A DNA stretch of 62,068 bases from Alphaproteobacteria bacterium (GCA_021325375.1 JAJPHG010000027.1:1-62068); one strand, 5' to 3'. Positions 42,993 through 51,332 are shown, numbered from the stretch's first letter. Notes: a model not told the origin generated them from the sequence alone. Made by a program: numbers and translations.

Positions 42993-43763
42993 TTAGTACT
43001 GGCTCCAGAACAGCGTCGACTGGCTGATGTAGCCCAGCGAGCCGTTGCGCTGACGGTCGACCAGCGTGCCGCCGCCCGAGCCGTTCAGATAGAGCTTCGC
43101 GCCGACGAAGAAGATGTCTTCGTTGCCGCCCAGGAAGCCGGCATCGACGTGCTGATAGCCGCCATAGACCGACACCGGGGTCGTCTGCGAGATCAGCCAT
43201 TCGACGCGCGCCGTCTCGGAGGTGATGTGACCGCCGGAGATGCCCATGTAGTCGACCGAGCCGCTGAGCGACAGGTTCGGCATGATGTAGCCCTGCAGCA
43301 TGCCGCCGGCATAGCCGCCGGAGGTGTTGCCGCTGAAGCCGCTGATGTCGACCGTCGTTCCGCCGCCCTTCAGCGCGACGGTGAAGCTCGGACCGGCATA
43401 CCATTCGCCGCCGACGCCGTAGCTGGTGAAGTGGACGTCGCCGCCGCTGACGCTGATGTCGTCATAGTTGACGGTCGCCGCGAGACGGCCCTGCATGCCG
43501 GCCCAGAACAGGCTGCCGCCGATGTTCCAGATGTCGGCGCTCGCGCTGTCGAGATTGTGGTAGCCGCCGTCGACTTCCGCACCCCAGTTGCTGCCGAACA
43601 TGCCCGTCAGGCTACCGTCGACGTTCCAGATGTTGTTGCCGCCGCCATTGGTGTCGTCGGCATAGCTGCCGCTCAGCGTGCCCGACACGCTGGCGGACGC
43701 GGCACCCGGAAGAGCCGCGCAGAGGGCAATCGCGCCAACCGACGCGAGAAGGATCTTTTTCAT
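42993..43763 (-). CDS. Outer-membrane beta-barrel-like protein
   Basis: 256 residues. Signal peptide MKKILLASVGAIALCAALPG followed by AASA. The mature part is Gly/Ser-rich with alternating strands (GSLTGMFGSNWGAEVDGGYH, GGSLFWAGMQGRLAATVNYD, YGGYQHVDAGFLGG, FVGAKLYLNG). It resembles small outer-membrane barrels and ends in Tyr (TLFWSQY), compatible with the C-terminal aromatic of barrels. A leader hairpin GCCCC-AGAATC-GGGGC lies at 43780-43795. The strong terminator behind it suggests high expression. Function unknown. Confidence 0.82.
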   Translation of the reverse strand: MKKILLASVGAIALCAALPGAASASVSGTLSGSYADDTNGGGNNIWNVDGSLTGMFGSNWGAEVDGGYHNLDSASADIWNIGGSLFWAGMQGRLAATVNYDDISVSGGDVHFTSYGVGGEWYAGPSFTVALKGGGTTVDISGFSGNTSGGYAGGMLQGYIMPNLSLSGSVDYMGISGGHITSETARVEWLISQTTPVSVYGGYQHVDAGFLGGNEDIFFVGAKLYLNGSGGGTLVDRQRNGSLGYISQSTLFWSQY

Positions 43764-43885
43764 GTAAACCCCGTTGTTCGCCCCAGAATCGGGGCCTCTT
43801 CGTGACTGAAGAAATAGTGATGGGGGTCCGCACAGTCGAGCAAAACCAACAGTTTGGAGCGTGAATTCCCAGAGGGTGTCGCATC

Positions 43886-43901
43886 ATTGTCACGCGACAA
43901 T
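43886..43901. promoter_or_regulatory. Palindrome in divergent region
   Basis: ATTGTC-ACGC-GACAAT, perfect 6-bp arms, 123 bp upstream of the outer-membrane gene start and about 50 bp upstream of the candidate nadA -35. It may be an operator for either gene. Confidence 0.35.
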
Positions 43902-43952
43902 CAGAGAGAGAATCCAGTCTTTCCGGGACAAAATTGCGAAAATTCGGCCCCC

Positions 43953-43981
43953 TTGACGGGATTATGCTCATTGGTAGCATA
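43953..43981 (+). promoter_or_regulatory. Candidate nadA promoter overlapped by an inverted repeat
   Basis: TTGACG (43953-43958), a 16-base spacer and TAGCAT (43975-43980) give a plausible sigma-70 promoter. The inverted repeat TATGCT (43963-43968) / AGCATA (43976-43981), spaced seven bases, spans the spacer and -10. Transcription would begin near 43987, making an ~80-base leader. Confidence 0.45.
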
Positions 43982-43993
43982 TCCGCCTCCCAT

Positions 43994-44017
43994 CCGGCCT
44001 TGAAGGCCGGTCTTTTT
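43994..44017 (+). terminator. Terminator-like hairpin in the nadA leader
   Basis: CCGGCCT-TGA-AGGCCGG, a perfect 7-bp GC stem, followed directly by TCTTTTT. It looks like an intrinsic terminator on the plus strand, but no plus-strand gene lies upstream within 2.6 kb. If the promoter at 43953 is real, the hairpin lies inside the nadA leader and could attenuate it. Confidence 0.55.
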
Positions 44018-44024
44018 GCCCCAT

Positions 44025-44049
44025 ATATATACTCAAATAGAGTATATAT
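44025..44049. promoter_or_regulatory. nadQ operator: Probable NadQ operator upstream of nadA
   Basis: Perfect palindrome with arms ATATATACTC and GAGTATATAT around AAATA, in the only markedly AT-rich stretch of this region. It ends 18 bases before the nadA ATG, next to the AAAGGAAG ribosome binding site. Size, symmetry and position suit a dimeric winged-helix repressor. The nearest candidate is NadQ, encoded 2.7 kb upstream. Assignment of the protein to the site is inference. Confidence 0.65.
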
Positions 44050-44066
44050 TTCCGAAAGGAAGTCCC

Positions 44067-45095
44067 ATGGCAGCGATGGACCTGGCCTACACGCCCAAGG
44101 TCGCGGCAGCGACCGCCCCTCTCTACGGCAAGGTCGCGGCGGTGGTGCCGCAGATCGAGTGGCCCGTGCACGCGCCTTACGTCGAGGCGATCAACCGTCT
44201 CAAGCGCGAGAAGAACGCGGTCATCCTGGCGCACAACTACATGACGCCGGAGATCTTCCACTGCGTGGCGGATTTCGTCGGCGACAGCCTTGCGCTGGCG
44301 CGCGAGGCGGCGAAGACCGACGCCAAGGTGATCGTCCAGGCCGGCGTGCACTTCATGGCGGAGACCTCGAAGATCCTCTCGCCGCAGAAGACCGTCCTCA
44401 TCCCCGACCTGCGCGCGGGCTGCTCGCTCGCGGCTTCCGTCACCGGCGCCGACGTGCGGCTGCTGAAGGAGAGATATCCGGGCCTGCCGGTCGTCACCTA
44501 TGTGAACACCTCCGCGGACGTGAAAGCGCAGAGCGACGTCTGCTGCACCTCGTCGAACGCCAAGGCCGTCGTCGAGGACATCGCGCGCGAGCGCGGCACG
44601 GACACCGTGATCATGATCCCCGACGAGTACCTCGCGCAGAACGTCGCGCGCCAGACGGGCGTCAAGATCATCACCTGGAAAGGGCACTGCGAGGTGCATG
44701 AGCGCTTCAGCGCCGCCGATATCCGCGCCTATCGCGAGGGCAATCCGGGCGTGATCGTGCTCGCCCATCCCGAATGCCCGCCGGAGGTGATCGCGGAAGC
44801 CGATTTCGCGGGCTCGACGGCGGCGATGATCTCCTATGTCGGCGACAAGCGGCCGAAAAAGGTCGTGATGGTCACCGAATGCTCGATGAGCGACAACGTC
44901 GCCGCCGACTATCCCGACGTCGAGTTCGTGCGGCCGTGCAATCTCTGCCCCCACATGAAGCGCATCACGCTGCCCAATATCCTGCATTCGCTCCAGACGA
45001 TGACCTACGAGGTGACCGTCGATCCCGCCATCGCCGTCCGCGCCAAGGCCGCAGTCGAGCGGATGCTGGCCGTCGGCAAGCCCAAGTCGGCGTGA
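44067..45095 (+). CDS. nadA: Quinolinate synthase NadA
   Basis: 342 residues from the ATG at 44067 ([12 protein letters not shown]), with AAAGGAAG upstream. Condenses iminoaspartate with dihydroxyacetone phosphate to quinolinate. The three [4Fe-4S] ligands are visible in [19 protein letters not shown] and [29 protein letters not shown] and [10 protein letters not shown] are family signatures. It is the first gene of nadA-nadB-nadC, with nadB starting 13 bases after its stop. Confidence 0.97.
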   Translation: MAAMDLAYTPKVAAATAPLYGKVAAVVPQIEWPVHAPYVEAINRLKREKNAVILAHNYMTPEIFHCVADFVGDSLALAREAAKTDAKVIVQAGVHFMAETSKILSPQKTVLIPDLRAGCSLAASVTGADVRLLKERYPGLPVVTYVNTSADVKAQSDVCCTSSNAKAVVEDIARERGTDTVIMIPDEYLAQNVARQTGVKIITWKGHCEVHERFSAADIRAYREGNPGVIVLAHPECPPEVIAEADFAGSTAAMISYVGDKRPKKVVMVTECSMSDNVAADYPDVEFVRPCNLCPHMKRITLPNILHSLQTMTYEVTVDPAIAVRAKAAVERMLAVGKPKSA

Positions 45096-45108
45096 AGGGA
45101 TGCCGCCA

Positions 45109-46719
45109 ATGACCCGGCAGATCGACAACGTCATCGAATGCGAGGGCGCGCTGATCCTGGGCGCGGGCGTGGCGGGACTGTTCACCGCGCTCAAGCTCGC
45201 GCCCTTCCCGTCGCTGATCCTGGCCGGCGCGCGGCCGGGCGTGTCGGGATCGAGCGCCTGGGCGCAGGGCGGCATCGCTGCCGCCGTGGGCAAGGGCGAC
45301 ACGTGGCAGTCGCACGCCGCGGACACGATCGCGGCGGGCGCGGGCATCTGCGAGCGCGAGATCGTCGAGCTTGTCGCGCGCGAGGCGCCCGAGCGCATCG
45401 AGGACCTCGTCGCCTTCGGCGCGCCGTTCGACCGCAATCCCGACGGCACGCTCGCGGTCGGCCGCGAGGCGGCGCATTCCGCCGCGCGCATCGTCCATGT
45501 GAAGGGCGACCGTGCCGGCGCGGAAGTGACCCTTGCGCTCGCCGAGCGCGCGCTCGCCTCGCCCGCGATCGAGGTGCTCGAAGGCTATCACGGCGTCGAG
45601 CTCGCGACGGAAGACGGACGCGTCACCGGCCTCTTCGCGCGCAGCGGCAGAGGCCCCCACGCGCGACTCGTGCTGTTCCGCGCGCGCGCGGTGATCTTCG
45701 CGACGGGAGGCTTGGGCGCGCTCTACGCGGTCACGACCAACCCGCCGGAATCGCGCGGCGAGGGGCTGGGCATGGCCGCGCGCGCGGGCGCGGTGATCGC
45801 CGATCCGGAATTCGTCCAGTTTCATCCGACCGCCTTGGCGACGGGACGCGATCCCGCAGCGCTCGCGACCGAAGCGCTGCGCGGCGAAGGCGCGATGCTC
45901 GTCGACGAGCGCGGCATGCGCTTCATGCCGGCAGTGCACAAGGACGCCGAGCTTGGCCCGCGCGATATCGTCGCGCGCGCGATCCATCGCGAGATCGCCG
46001 CCGGTCACAAGATCTATCTCGATTGCCGCGAGGCCGTCGGCGCCGAGTTCCCGGAACGCTTCCCGACCGTCTATGCCGCCTGCCGCGCCGCCGGCCTCGA
46101 TCCGGTACGCGAGCCGATTCCGGTCGCGCCCGCGGCGCACTATCACATGGGCGGCATCGCGAGCGACGATCGCGGCCGTTCCTCGCTCCAGGGCCTGTGG
46201 GCCGTCGGCGAATGCGCTTCGACCGGGCTGCACGGTGCCAACAGGCTCGCCTCAAACTCTCTGCTCGAAGCGCTCGTGTTCGGCGCGCGCGCGGCTGACG
46301 ACATCAAGAGCGCGTCGGTCCCGCGCGAGGGCCGCGGCACGCCGCCCGTGCCGGAGCGCTTCGCCGCGACGCCGCCGCCGCACGTGCTGCGCGATGCGAT
46401 GACGAGACTCGTGGGCCTGGAGCGCGACGAGGCAGGCTTGCGCGAGGCGCTCGCAATCATCGCCCAGGTCGAACGCGCGGGCGGATCGGAGCCGGCGCTG
46501 CTCAACATGACCGCCACCGCCAAGCTCGTCGCCCATGCGGCGCTGGCGCGCCGCGAGAGCCGCGGCGGCCATTACCGCACCGACTATCCGTCCACGGACG
46601 AACCGCGAAGGACGTTCATCACGCTGGCGGAAGTGGAGGCTGGTATCGCCGCCTCGACCCTCCCCTTGAGGGAGGGTCGAAATGTTCGAGCGAAGCGAGA
46701 ACATTTCGGGGAGGGGTGA
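45109..46719 (+). CDS. nadB: L-aspartate oxidase NadB
   Basis: 536 residues from the ATG at 45109; AAGGGA precedes it, while an ATG at 45100 is too close to that site. FAD enzyme making iminoaspartate for NadA. ILGAGVAGLFTALKLA binds FAD; SSAWAQGGIAAAVGKGD and HGANRLASNSLLEALVFG are conserved. The normal protein end is near FITLAEVEAGIAAS. The last 21 or so residues (TLPLREGRNVRAKREHFGEG and the stop) are translated from a palindromic repeat that spans the nadB-nadC junction. Confidence 0.96.
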   Translation: MTRQIDNVIECEGALILGAGVAGLFTALKLAPFPSLILAGARPGVSGSSAWAQGGIAAAVGKGDTWQSHAADTIAAGAGICEREIVELVAREAPERIEDLVAFGAPFDRNPDGTLAVGREAAHSAARIVHVKGDRAGAEVTLALAERALASPAIEVLEGYHGVELATEDGRVTGLFARSGRGPHARLVLFRARAVIFATGGLGALYAVTTNPPESRGEGLGMAARAGAVIADPEFVQFHPTALATGRDPAALATEALRGEGAMLVDERGMRFMPAVHKDAELGPRDIVARAIHREIAAGHKIYLDCREAVGAEFPERFPTVYAACRAAGLDPVREPIPVAPAAHYHMGGIASDDRGRSSLQGLWAVGECASTGLHGANRLASNSLLEALVFGARAADDIKSASVPREGRGTPPVPERFAATPPPHVLRDAMTRLVGLERDEAGLREALAIIAQVERAGGSEPALLNMTATAKLVAHAALARRESRGGHYRTDYPSTDEPRRTFITLAEVEAGIAASTLPLREGRNVRAKREHFGEG

Positions 46720-46783
46720 TTGCGCGGCTCTCCCCTCCCCGAATTGCTTCGCAATTCGACCCTCCCTCAAGGGGAGGGTTGAA
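46654..46783. repeat. Composite palindrome spanning the nadB end and nadC ribosome binding site
   Basis: A 24-base perfect inverted repeat lies at 46658-46681 and 46755-46778 (arm starts CCCTCCCCTTGAGGGAGG). Inside it TTCGGGGAGGGG (46705-46716) faces CCCCTCCCCGAA (46732-46743). Each outer arm is also a hairpin (TCGACCCTCCC-CTTGA-GGGAGGGTCGA), and AAATGTTC...GAACATTT and GAATTGC-TTC-GCAATTC form more. The nadB stop is at 46717-46719, inside the element. Its right end supplies GGGGAGGG and leads into GAAGG before the nadC ATG. Confidence 0.92.
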
Positions 46784-46785
46784 GG

Positions 46786-47628
46786 ATGCTGCGCCCGCCC
46801 CACCGCCTCTTGATCGAGCCCGTCGTGCGCCGTGCGCTGGAGGAGGATCTGGGGCGCGCGGGCGACGTCACCAGCGATCTCATCGTGCCCGCGGACACGC
46901 GCATTGAGGCCAAGCTCGTCGCGCGCAAGCCGGGCACCGTCGCCGGACTGATCGCCGCCGAATGCGCTTTCGCGCTCGTCGATCCGTCCCTGCGTTTCGA
47001 GATCGCGACGCCGGACGGTTCGCGCGTCGAGGGCGGCACGCTGCTTGCGGCCGTCGAAGGACCGGCGCGCGGCATCCTCACTGCCGAGCGCGTGGCGCTG
47101 AATTTCACCGGCCATCTATCTGGGGTCGCGACCGCGACGCGGGCTCTGGTCGACGCGGTCGCGGGGACGAAGGCGCGCATCGTCTGCACGCGCAAGACGA
47201 TTCCGGGCCTGCGGGTACTTGAGAAATACGCCGTGCGCTGCGGCGGCGGCTTCAATCACCGTTTCGGCCTGGACGACGCGGTGCTCATCAAGGACAACCA
47301 CCTCGTCGCCGCGGGCGGCATCGCGCCGGCCATAGAACGCGTCCGCAGCGGTCTCGGCCACATGGCCAAGATCGAGCTCGAAGTGGACTCGCTTGCCCAG
47401 CTCGAAGAGGCCCTGTCGCTCGGCGTCGACACGATCCTGCTCGACAACATGGAGCCGGACACGTTGAAGCGCGCCGTCGCGCTCACCAAGGGCCGCGCCG
47501 TGCTGGAGGCGTCCGGCAACGTCACGCTCGCCACCGTCCGCGCCATCGCCGAGACGGGCGTCGACTACATCTCTTCCGGCGCGATCACCCATTCCGCGCC
47601 GAACCTCGACATCGGATTGGACTTCTGA
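46786..47628 (+). CDS. nadC: Nicotinate-nucleotide pyrophosphorylase (carboxylating) NadC
   Basis: 280 residues. Converts quinolinate and PRPP to nicotinate mononucleotide. [70 protein letters not shown] and [21 protein letters not shown] are all family signatures. It follows nadB across the palindrome. The putative Shine-Dalgarno GAAGG directly abuts that repeat. The next gene starts three bases after its stop. Confidence 0.97.
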   Translation: MLRPPHRLLIEPVVRRALEEDLGRAGDVTSDLIVPADTRIEAKLVARKPGTVAGLIAAECAFALVDPSLRFEIATPDGSRVEGGTLLAAVEGPARGILTAERVALNFTGHLSGVATATRALVDAVAGTKARIVCTRKTIPGLRVLEKYAVRCGGGFNHRFGLDDAVLIKDNHLVAAGGIAPAIERVRSGLGHMAKIELEVDSLAQLEEALSLGVDTILLDNMEPDTLKRAVALTKGRAVLEASGNVTLATVRAIAETGVDYISSGAITHSAPNLDIGLDF

Positions 47629-47631
47629 GCG

Positions 47632-48615
47632 ATGCGGATGCGGGCGTTCCTGCTGGCCGCGGCGCTGTGCGCGACCCCGGCAGCGACCGCCGCGGGCGAA
47701 GCCAAGCAAGCGCCGGCGCTTCACATGCGCACCGACTGCACGGCCGGGGAATCCGTGCCGCTCGACTTCGACCGCTTCGTCGCCGATCCGGACAGCCAGA
47801 TCGGACGCTGCGTCCATCTGCGCGGGCTGATCGTGGACAGCAGTCTCTATCGCGATCCGATGCAATTTTACGAATCGAGCAAGGAAGGCCGCCGGTCGGG
47901 CATCATACTCTACGGCTCCGACCAATCGGACCGGGACGATCGCACGCTGGCGGACGTCGTCGGCTTCACAATGAACTGCGACTATCTGTGGGGATGGGCC
48001 GAGGCCGAGGCGGACGCCGCAAACAAGGAGGCCGGCACCGTTACGACGCTCGCTTTCGTGGGCGGCCGCTGCCACTCCTTTATCGGCACGCCGCCGGTCC
48101 TCTACGTCTCGCATTGGACGCCGGTCGAGGGCGACACGCGTCTGCACGGCCACGGCACCTATCGGTACAGCGATCTCACGGAAACGAGCGACGTATGGGA
48201 TCACCACGATGAGGTATCCGGCATCGTGCGCTCGGTGCTCGACGCCATCCGCCGCGGCGACGCCAAGCAGCTCGCCAAGGTGATGTCCGCCAACGGCCTC
48301 ATGGAGGGCGACGCCAACGAGGACGCGGCGGAGATGACCGATCCGGCGAAATCCAGGGCCGCGTTCCTCATCGGCCGGCCGGACGCGCCCAGCATCGTCT
48401 ATTTCCGTGGTCGCCGCCGCGCGGATGACCCGCCGCGCGCGTACAGCGCATATGGATGCGTCTGCAAAGTGTCCGACTGCGAGGGCGAGTGGCCGATCGC
48501 CGAAATCGACACCGGGACGAACAAGGCATGGCCCTATTTCTGCGTAGGCGTCGGCTGGGACGGCTCCGGCAAGTCGAAACCCTATCTGCTCGACGAACCG
48601 CGGTATCGCGAGTAG
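47632..48615 (+). CDS. Exported protein, unknown
   Basis: 327 residues with a signal peptide (MRMRAFLLAAALCATPAATA). Cys-containing beta-rich first domain (IGRCVHLRGLIVDSSLYRDP, FVGGRCHSF, VLYVSHWTPV, residues ~55-160), then a helical stretch (VLDAIRRGDAKQLAKVMSAN) and a C-terminal domain with CVCKVSDCEGEWPIAEIDTG. The start lies three bases after the nadC stop, so it is translationally close to the nad operon. No family recognised. Its first domain resembles the next gene's product. Confidence 0.78.
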   Translation: MRMRAFLLAAALCATPAATAAGEAKQAPALHMRTDCTAGESVPLDFDRFVADPDSQIGRCVHLRGLIVDSSLYRDPMQFYESSKEGRRSGIILYGSDQSDRDDRTLADVVGFTMNCDYLWGWAEAEADAANKEAGTVTTLAFVGGRCHSFIGTPPVLYVSHWTPVEGDTRLHGHGTYRYSDLTETSDVWDHHDEVSGIVRSVLDAIRRGDAKQLAKVMSANGLMEGDANEDAAEMTDPAKSRAAFLIGRPDAPSIVYFRGRRRADDPPRAYSAYGCVCKVSDCEGEWPIAEIDTGTNKAWPYFCVGVGWDGSGKSKPYLLDEPRYRE

Positions 48616-48656
48616 CGCATCTCGACCTCAGCCTCGATTTCTGATTGCATCGCGCC

Positions 48657-49109
48657 ATGAAGGGGAGTTGGGGAACCCGTCTGGCGGCTCTTTGCACGCT
48701 CGCGTTCGCGGGCGGGTGCGCCGGCTTGCACCACGATCAGGCACCGGCGACGCAAGCGGCCGCGCCGCAGACGCAGGACTATTCCTGCACGCGCGCCGAA
48801 GCCAAGGCGGTCAGGCTCTCGACGCTGGAAGGGCATCGCGCGGACTTCGCCGATCAATGTGTCCGCGTCGCGCTGTTCACCGACGGGGTGAACTTCGCGG
48901 AGAATGCCGCCACCGTTCACGCAACGGCCGCAAAGGGGGGCGGATCGTTCGCTTTCGTATTCGAAGACCCCGCTCGCCAGCGCCCGCGCAATCCTTCCTT
49001 CGTAAGCATCGTCGGGCGAGTACGCCTTTGCGCGAGCGGCGCGCCGCAAACCTGCCGCGACGGCGTCTATATCTCGGATATCCGTCTGATTCCCACTGCG
49101 ATGGACTGA
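48657..49109 (+). CDS. Small lipoprotein, unknown
   Basis: 150 residues from the ATG at 48657. Lipoprotein signal MKGSWGTRLAALCTLAFAGG followed by Cys (lipobox FAGG-C). An Ala/Gln-rich linker precedes a ~90-residue beta-rich domain (DQCVRVALFTDGVNF, SFAFVFEDPARQRP, FVSIVGRVRLCASG, GVYISDIRLIP). Codirectional with the previous exported protein gene, 41 bp apart. The domain ending 'V-G-x-x-x-x-C ... Y-x-S' is shared in outline with that gene's first domain. Confidence 0.78.
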   Translation: MKGSWGTRLAALCTLAFAGGCAGLHHDQAPATQAAAPQTQDYSCTRAEAKAVRLSTLEGHRADFADQCVRVALFTDGVNFAENAATVHATAAKGGGSFAFVFEDPARQRPRNPSFVSIVGRVRLCASGAPQTCRDGVYISDIRLIPTAMD

Positions 49110-49157
49110 GCGTCGCGAACGGTTAATCTGGCGGTCGGACAAAACCGGGAGACGACC

Positions 49158-49928
49158 ATGGACCTTCATCTCAAGGGCAAGAACGCGGTCATATTGGGCG
49201 GCACGCGCGGCATTGGGCGGGCGATCGCCGAGACTTTCGCTGCGGAGGGCGCCAATGTCGCGGTGTGCGCGCGCAATGGCGATCAAGTGAACGAGGCGGT
49301 CGCCGCACTCAAGGACAAGGGCGTGCATGCGACCGGCGGCGCCGTCGACATCACCGACGGCGCGGCGCTGAAGGCGTGGGTGGCGAAGGCGGGTGACGAG
49401 CTCGGCGGCATCGACACGCTCGTCTCCAACGCGGGCGCGATGGCGCAGGGCGCCGATCCGGCCTCGTGGGAATCCAATTTCAAGCTCGACGTGCTGGGCG
49501 CGGTGAACGCGTTCGACGCGGCGCGGCCCTATCTGGAAAAGGCTGCGGAGAAGAACGGCGATGCGTCCTTCGTCATCATCGCCTCGGTGTCGGCGGCGGA
49601 GAGCGACAATGCGAGCTCCTATGGACCGATCAAGGCGGCGCTGATCCACTATGCCAAGGGGCTCGCGCGCCAGCATGCCAAGCGGCGCATCCGCACCAAC
49701 GTCGTCTCGCCTGGCATGGTCTATTTCCCCGGCGGCGTGTGGAACATGGTCGAGCTGAGCAGCCCGGACTATTTCAAGCAGGCCATCGCGCGCAATCCCA
49801 CCGGACGCGCGGCGACGCCGCAGGAGATCGCCAACGCCGCGGTGTTCCTGTCGAGCCCGGCCTCGTCCTACACCACGGGCATCAACATGCTCGTCGACGG
49901 ATCGATCTCGCGCAGGGTCAACTTTTGA
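49158..49928 (+). CDS. SDR family oxidoreductase
   Basis: 256 residues. Classical SDR: NAD(P)-binding GGTRGIGRAIAET near residue 14, LVSNAGAMAQG, catalytic Ser in IIASVSAAES and YxxxK in SSYGPIKAALIHYAKG. C-terminal FLSSPASSYTTGINMLVDGS is typical. Substrate unknown. It is the first gene of a tightly packed three-gene unit; its TGA overlaps the TTG start of the DUF1697 gene. Confidence 0.92.
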   Translation: MDLHLKGKNAVILGGTRGIGRAIAETFAAEGANVAVCARNGDQVNEAVAALKDKGVHATGGAVDITDGAALKAWVAKAGDELGGIDTLVSNAGAMAQGADPASWESNFKLDVLGAVNAFDAARPYLEKAAEKNGDASFVIIASVSAAESDNASSYGPIKAALIHYAKGLARQHAKRRIRTNVVSPGMVYFPGGVWNMVELSSPDYFKQAIARNPTGRAATPQEIANAAVFLSSPASSYTTGINMLVDGSISRRVNF

Positions 49929-50461
49929 CGAGCTATGTCGCGTTCCTGCGCGCGGTGAATGTCGGGGGGACGGCCAAGGTCGCAATGGCGGAGCTGAAGG
50001 CGCTGGCCGAAAAGATCGGGCTCGACGGGCCCAGAACGCTGCTGCAGTCGGGGAACCTGGTGTTCGATGCGAAGAGCACGTCCACCGCCGCGCTCGAGAA
50101 GCTGCTCGAGCGTGAGGTGGCAGGGCGCTTCGGCGTCACACCCGACGTCATGGTGCGCTCGGCGAAGGAACTCGATGCCGTCATCGCGCGCAATCCCTTC
50201 ACCAAGGAAGCCAAGAGCGATCCCAGCCGTCTGCACGTCCATTTCCTGAAATCGCCCGCGAAGGCCGTGCAGGTCGCGGCGCTGAACGGGGCGGTCAAGG
50301 GACGCGAGGCCGTCAAAGGCGCGGGCGCCGAGGTCTTCATCTACTTTCCCGACGGTGCGGGCAATTCGAAGCTCACCGGAGCCATCATCGAACGCCACCT
50401 GGGCGCGCGCGGTACGGCGCGCAATTGGAACACGGTCATCAAACTTTCGGAGATGCTATGA
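49925..50461 (+). CDS. DUF1697 family protein
   Basis: 178 residues. LRAVNVGGTAKVAMAELKAL, LQSGNLVFDAKSTS, LLEREVAGRFG and NWNTVIKLSEML are the DUF1697 hallmarks. The natural start appears to be TTG 49925, overlapping the SDR stop by four bases (TTGA), because no ATG or GTG lies before the conserved SYVAFLRAVNVGG. The stop overlaps the next SDR start by four bases. Function unknown. Confidence 0.9.
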   Translation: MTSYVAFLRAVNVGGTAKVAMAELKALAEKIGLDGPRTLLQSGNLVFDAKSTSTAALEKLLEREVAGRFGVTPDVMVRSAKELDAVIARNPFTKEAKSDPSRLHVHFLKSPAKAVQVAALNGAVKGREAVKGAGAEVFIYFPDGAGNSKLTGAIIERHLGARGTARNWNTVIKLSEML

Positions 50462-51300
50462 GCGGCAGGGCGAACGGGCGCAAATCGATCTTCATCACGG
50501 GAGCGGCGAGCGGCATCGGGCGCGCGACGGCGGTGCTGTTCGCGGGGCGCGGCTGGTTCGTCGGCGCCTTCGACGTCAACGAGCAGGGGCTCGCGACGCT
50601 CACACAAGAGATCGGCGGCGACAGCTGCATCACCGGCCGTCTCGACGTGACGGCCAAGGAGAACTTCGAGGCCGCGGTGGCTGCGTTCGGCGCAGAAACC
50701 GGCGGCCGCATGGACGTGCTCTTCAACAATGCCGGCATCGGCGAGAGCGGCTGGTTCGAGGACGTGCCTTACGAATCCGCGCTGCGCGTGGTGCAGGTCA
50801 ATCTCATAGGCGTGCTCACCGGCATCTACACCGCGCTGCCGCTCTTGAAAGCGACGAAGAATTCGCTCTGCTTCACGACCTCGTCGTCGTCGGCGACCTA
50901 CGGCATGCCCAGGCTCGCGGTCTATTCGGCGACCAAGCACGCGGTGAAGGGCCTGACCGAGGCGCTGTCGATCGAGTTCGCCCGCCACGGCGTCCGCGCC
51001 GCCGACACGCTGCCCGGCCTGATCGACACCGCGATCCTGCGCAACACGCCCAACCGCTCCGACGGAAGCAGCGCGCAAGAGGCCGAGACCATGCTCGCCA
51101 ACGCGCCGAAGAAAGGCCCGTTCCGCCTGATGCCGCCGAGCGCGGTGGCTGAAGCCGTGTGGGCGGCTTACGGCAGCGAGAAGCTCCACTGGTACGTCCC
51201 GCCCGAGATCGCCTGGATCGACCGCATCAAGGGCTTCTCGCCCGAGACGATCCGTAGGCGGATCAAGAAGCTGACGTCGGGGGTGATCAAGACGGATTAG
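50458..51300 (+). CDS. SDR family oxidoreductase
   Basis: 280 residues from the ATG at 50458. Classical SDR with FITGAASGIGRATAVLFAGR, LFNNAGIGESG, Ser in FTTSSSSATYGM and YSATKHAVKGLTEALS. A C-terminal extension beyond the Rossmann core (LHWYVPPEIAWIDRIKGFS, ETIRRRIKKLTSG) is usual in the SDR subgroup near human DHRS-type enzymes. Substrate unknown. Only ~25 percent similar to the SDR two genes upstream by eye, so not a recent duplicate. Confidence 0.91.
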   Translation: MSGRANGRKSIFITGAASGIGRATAVLFAGRGWFVGAFDVNEQGLATLTQEIGGDSCITGRLDVTAKENFEAAVAAFGAETGGRMDVLFNNAGIGESGWFEDVPYESALRVVQVNLIGVLTGIYTALPLLKATKNSLCFTTSSSSATYGMPRLAVYSATKHAVKGLTEALSIEFARHGVRAADTLPGLIDTAILRNTPNRSDGSSAQEAETMLANAPKKGPFRLMPPSAVAEAVWAAYGSEKLHWYVPPEIAWIDRIKGFSPETIRRRIKKLTSGVIKTD

Positions 51301-51332
51301 AGTTGATTGTGTTCAACTGGAATCCCCAAAAC

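Larger units (their letters stand above)
43764..44066. other. Intergenic regulatory region between outer-membrane gene and nadA
   Basis: 303 bp with no gene. It holds, from left to right: a leader hairpin for the minus-strand gene (43780-43795), a palindrome ATTGTC-ACGC-GACAAT (43886-43901), a candidate promoter toward nadA, a terminator-like hairpin and a perfect palindrome next to the nadA ribosome binding site. The last three have separate entries. Confidence 0.7.
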
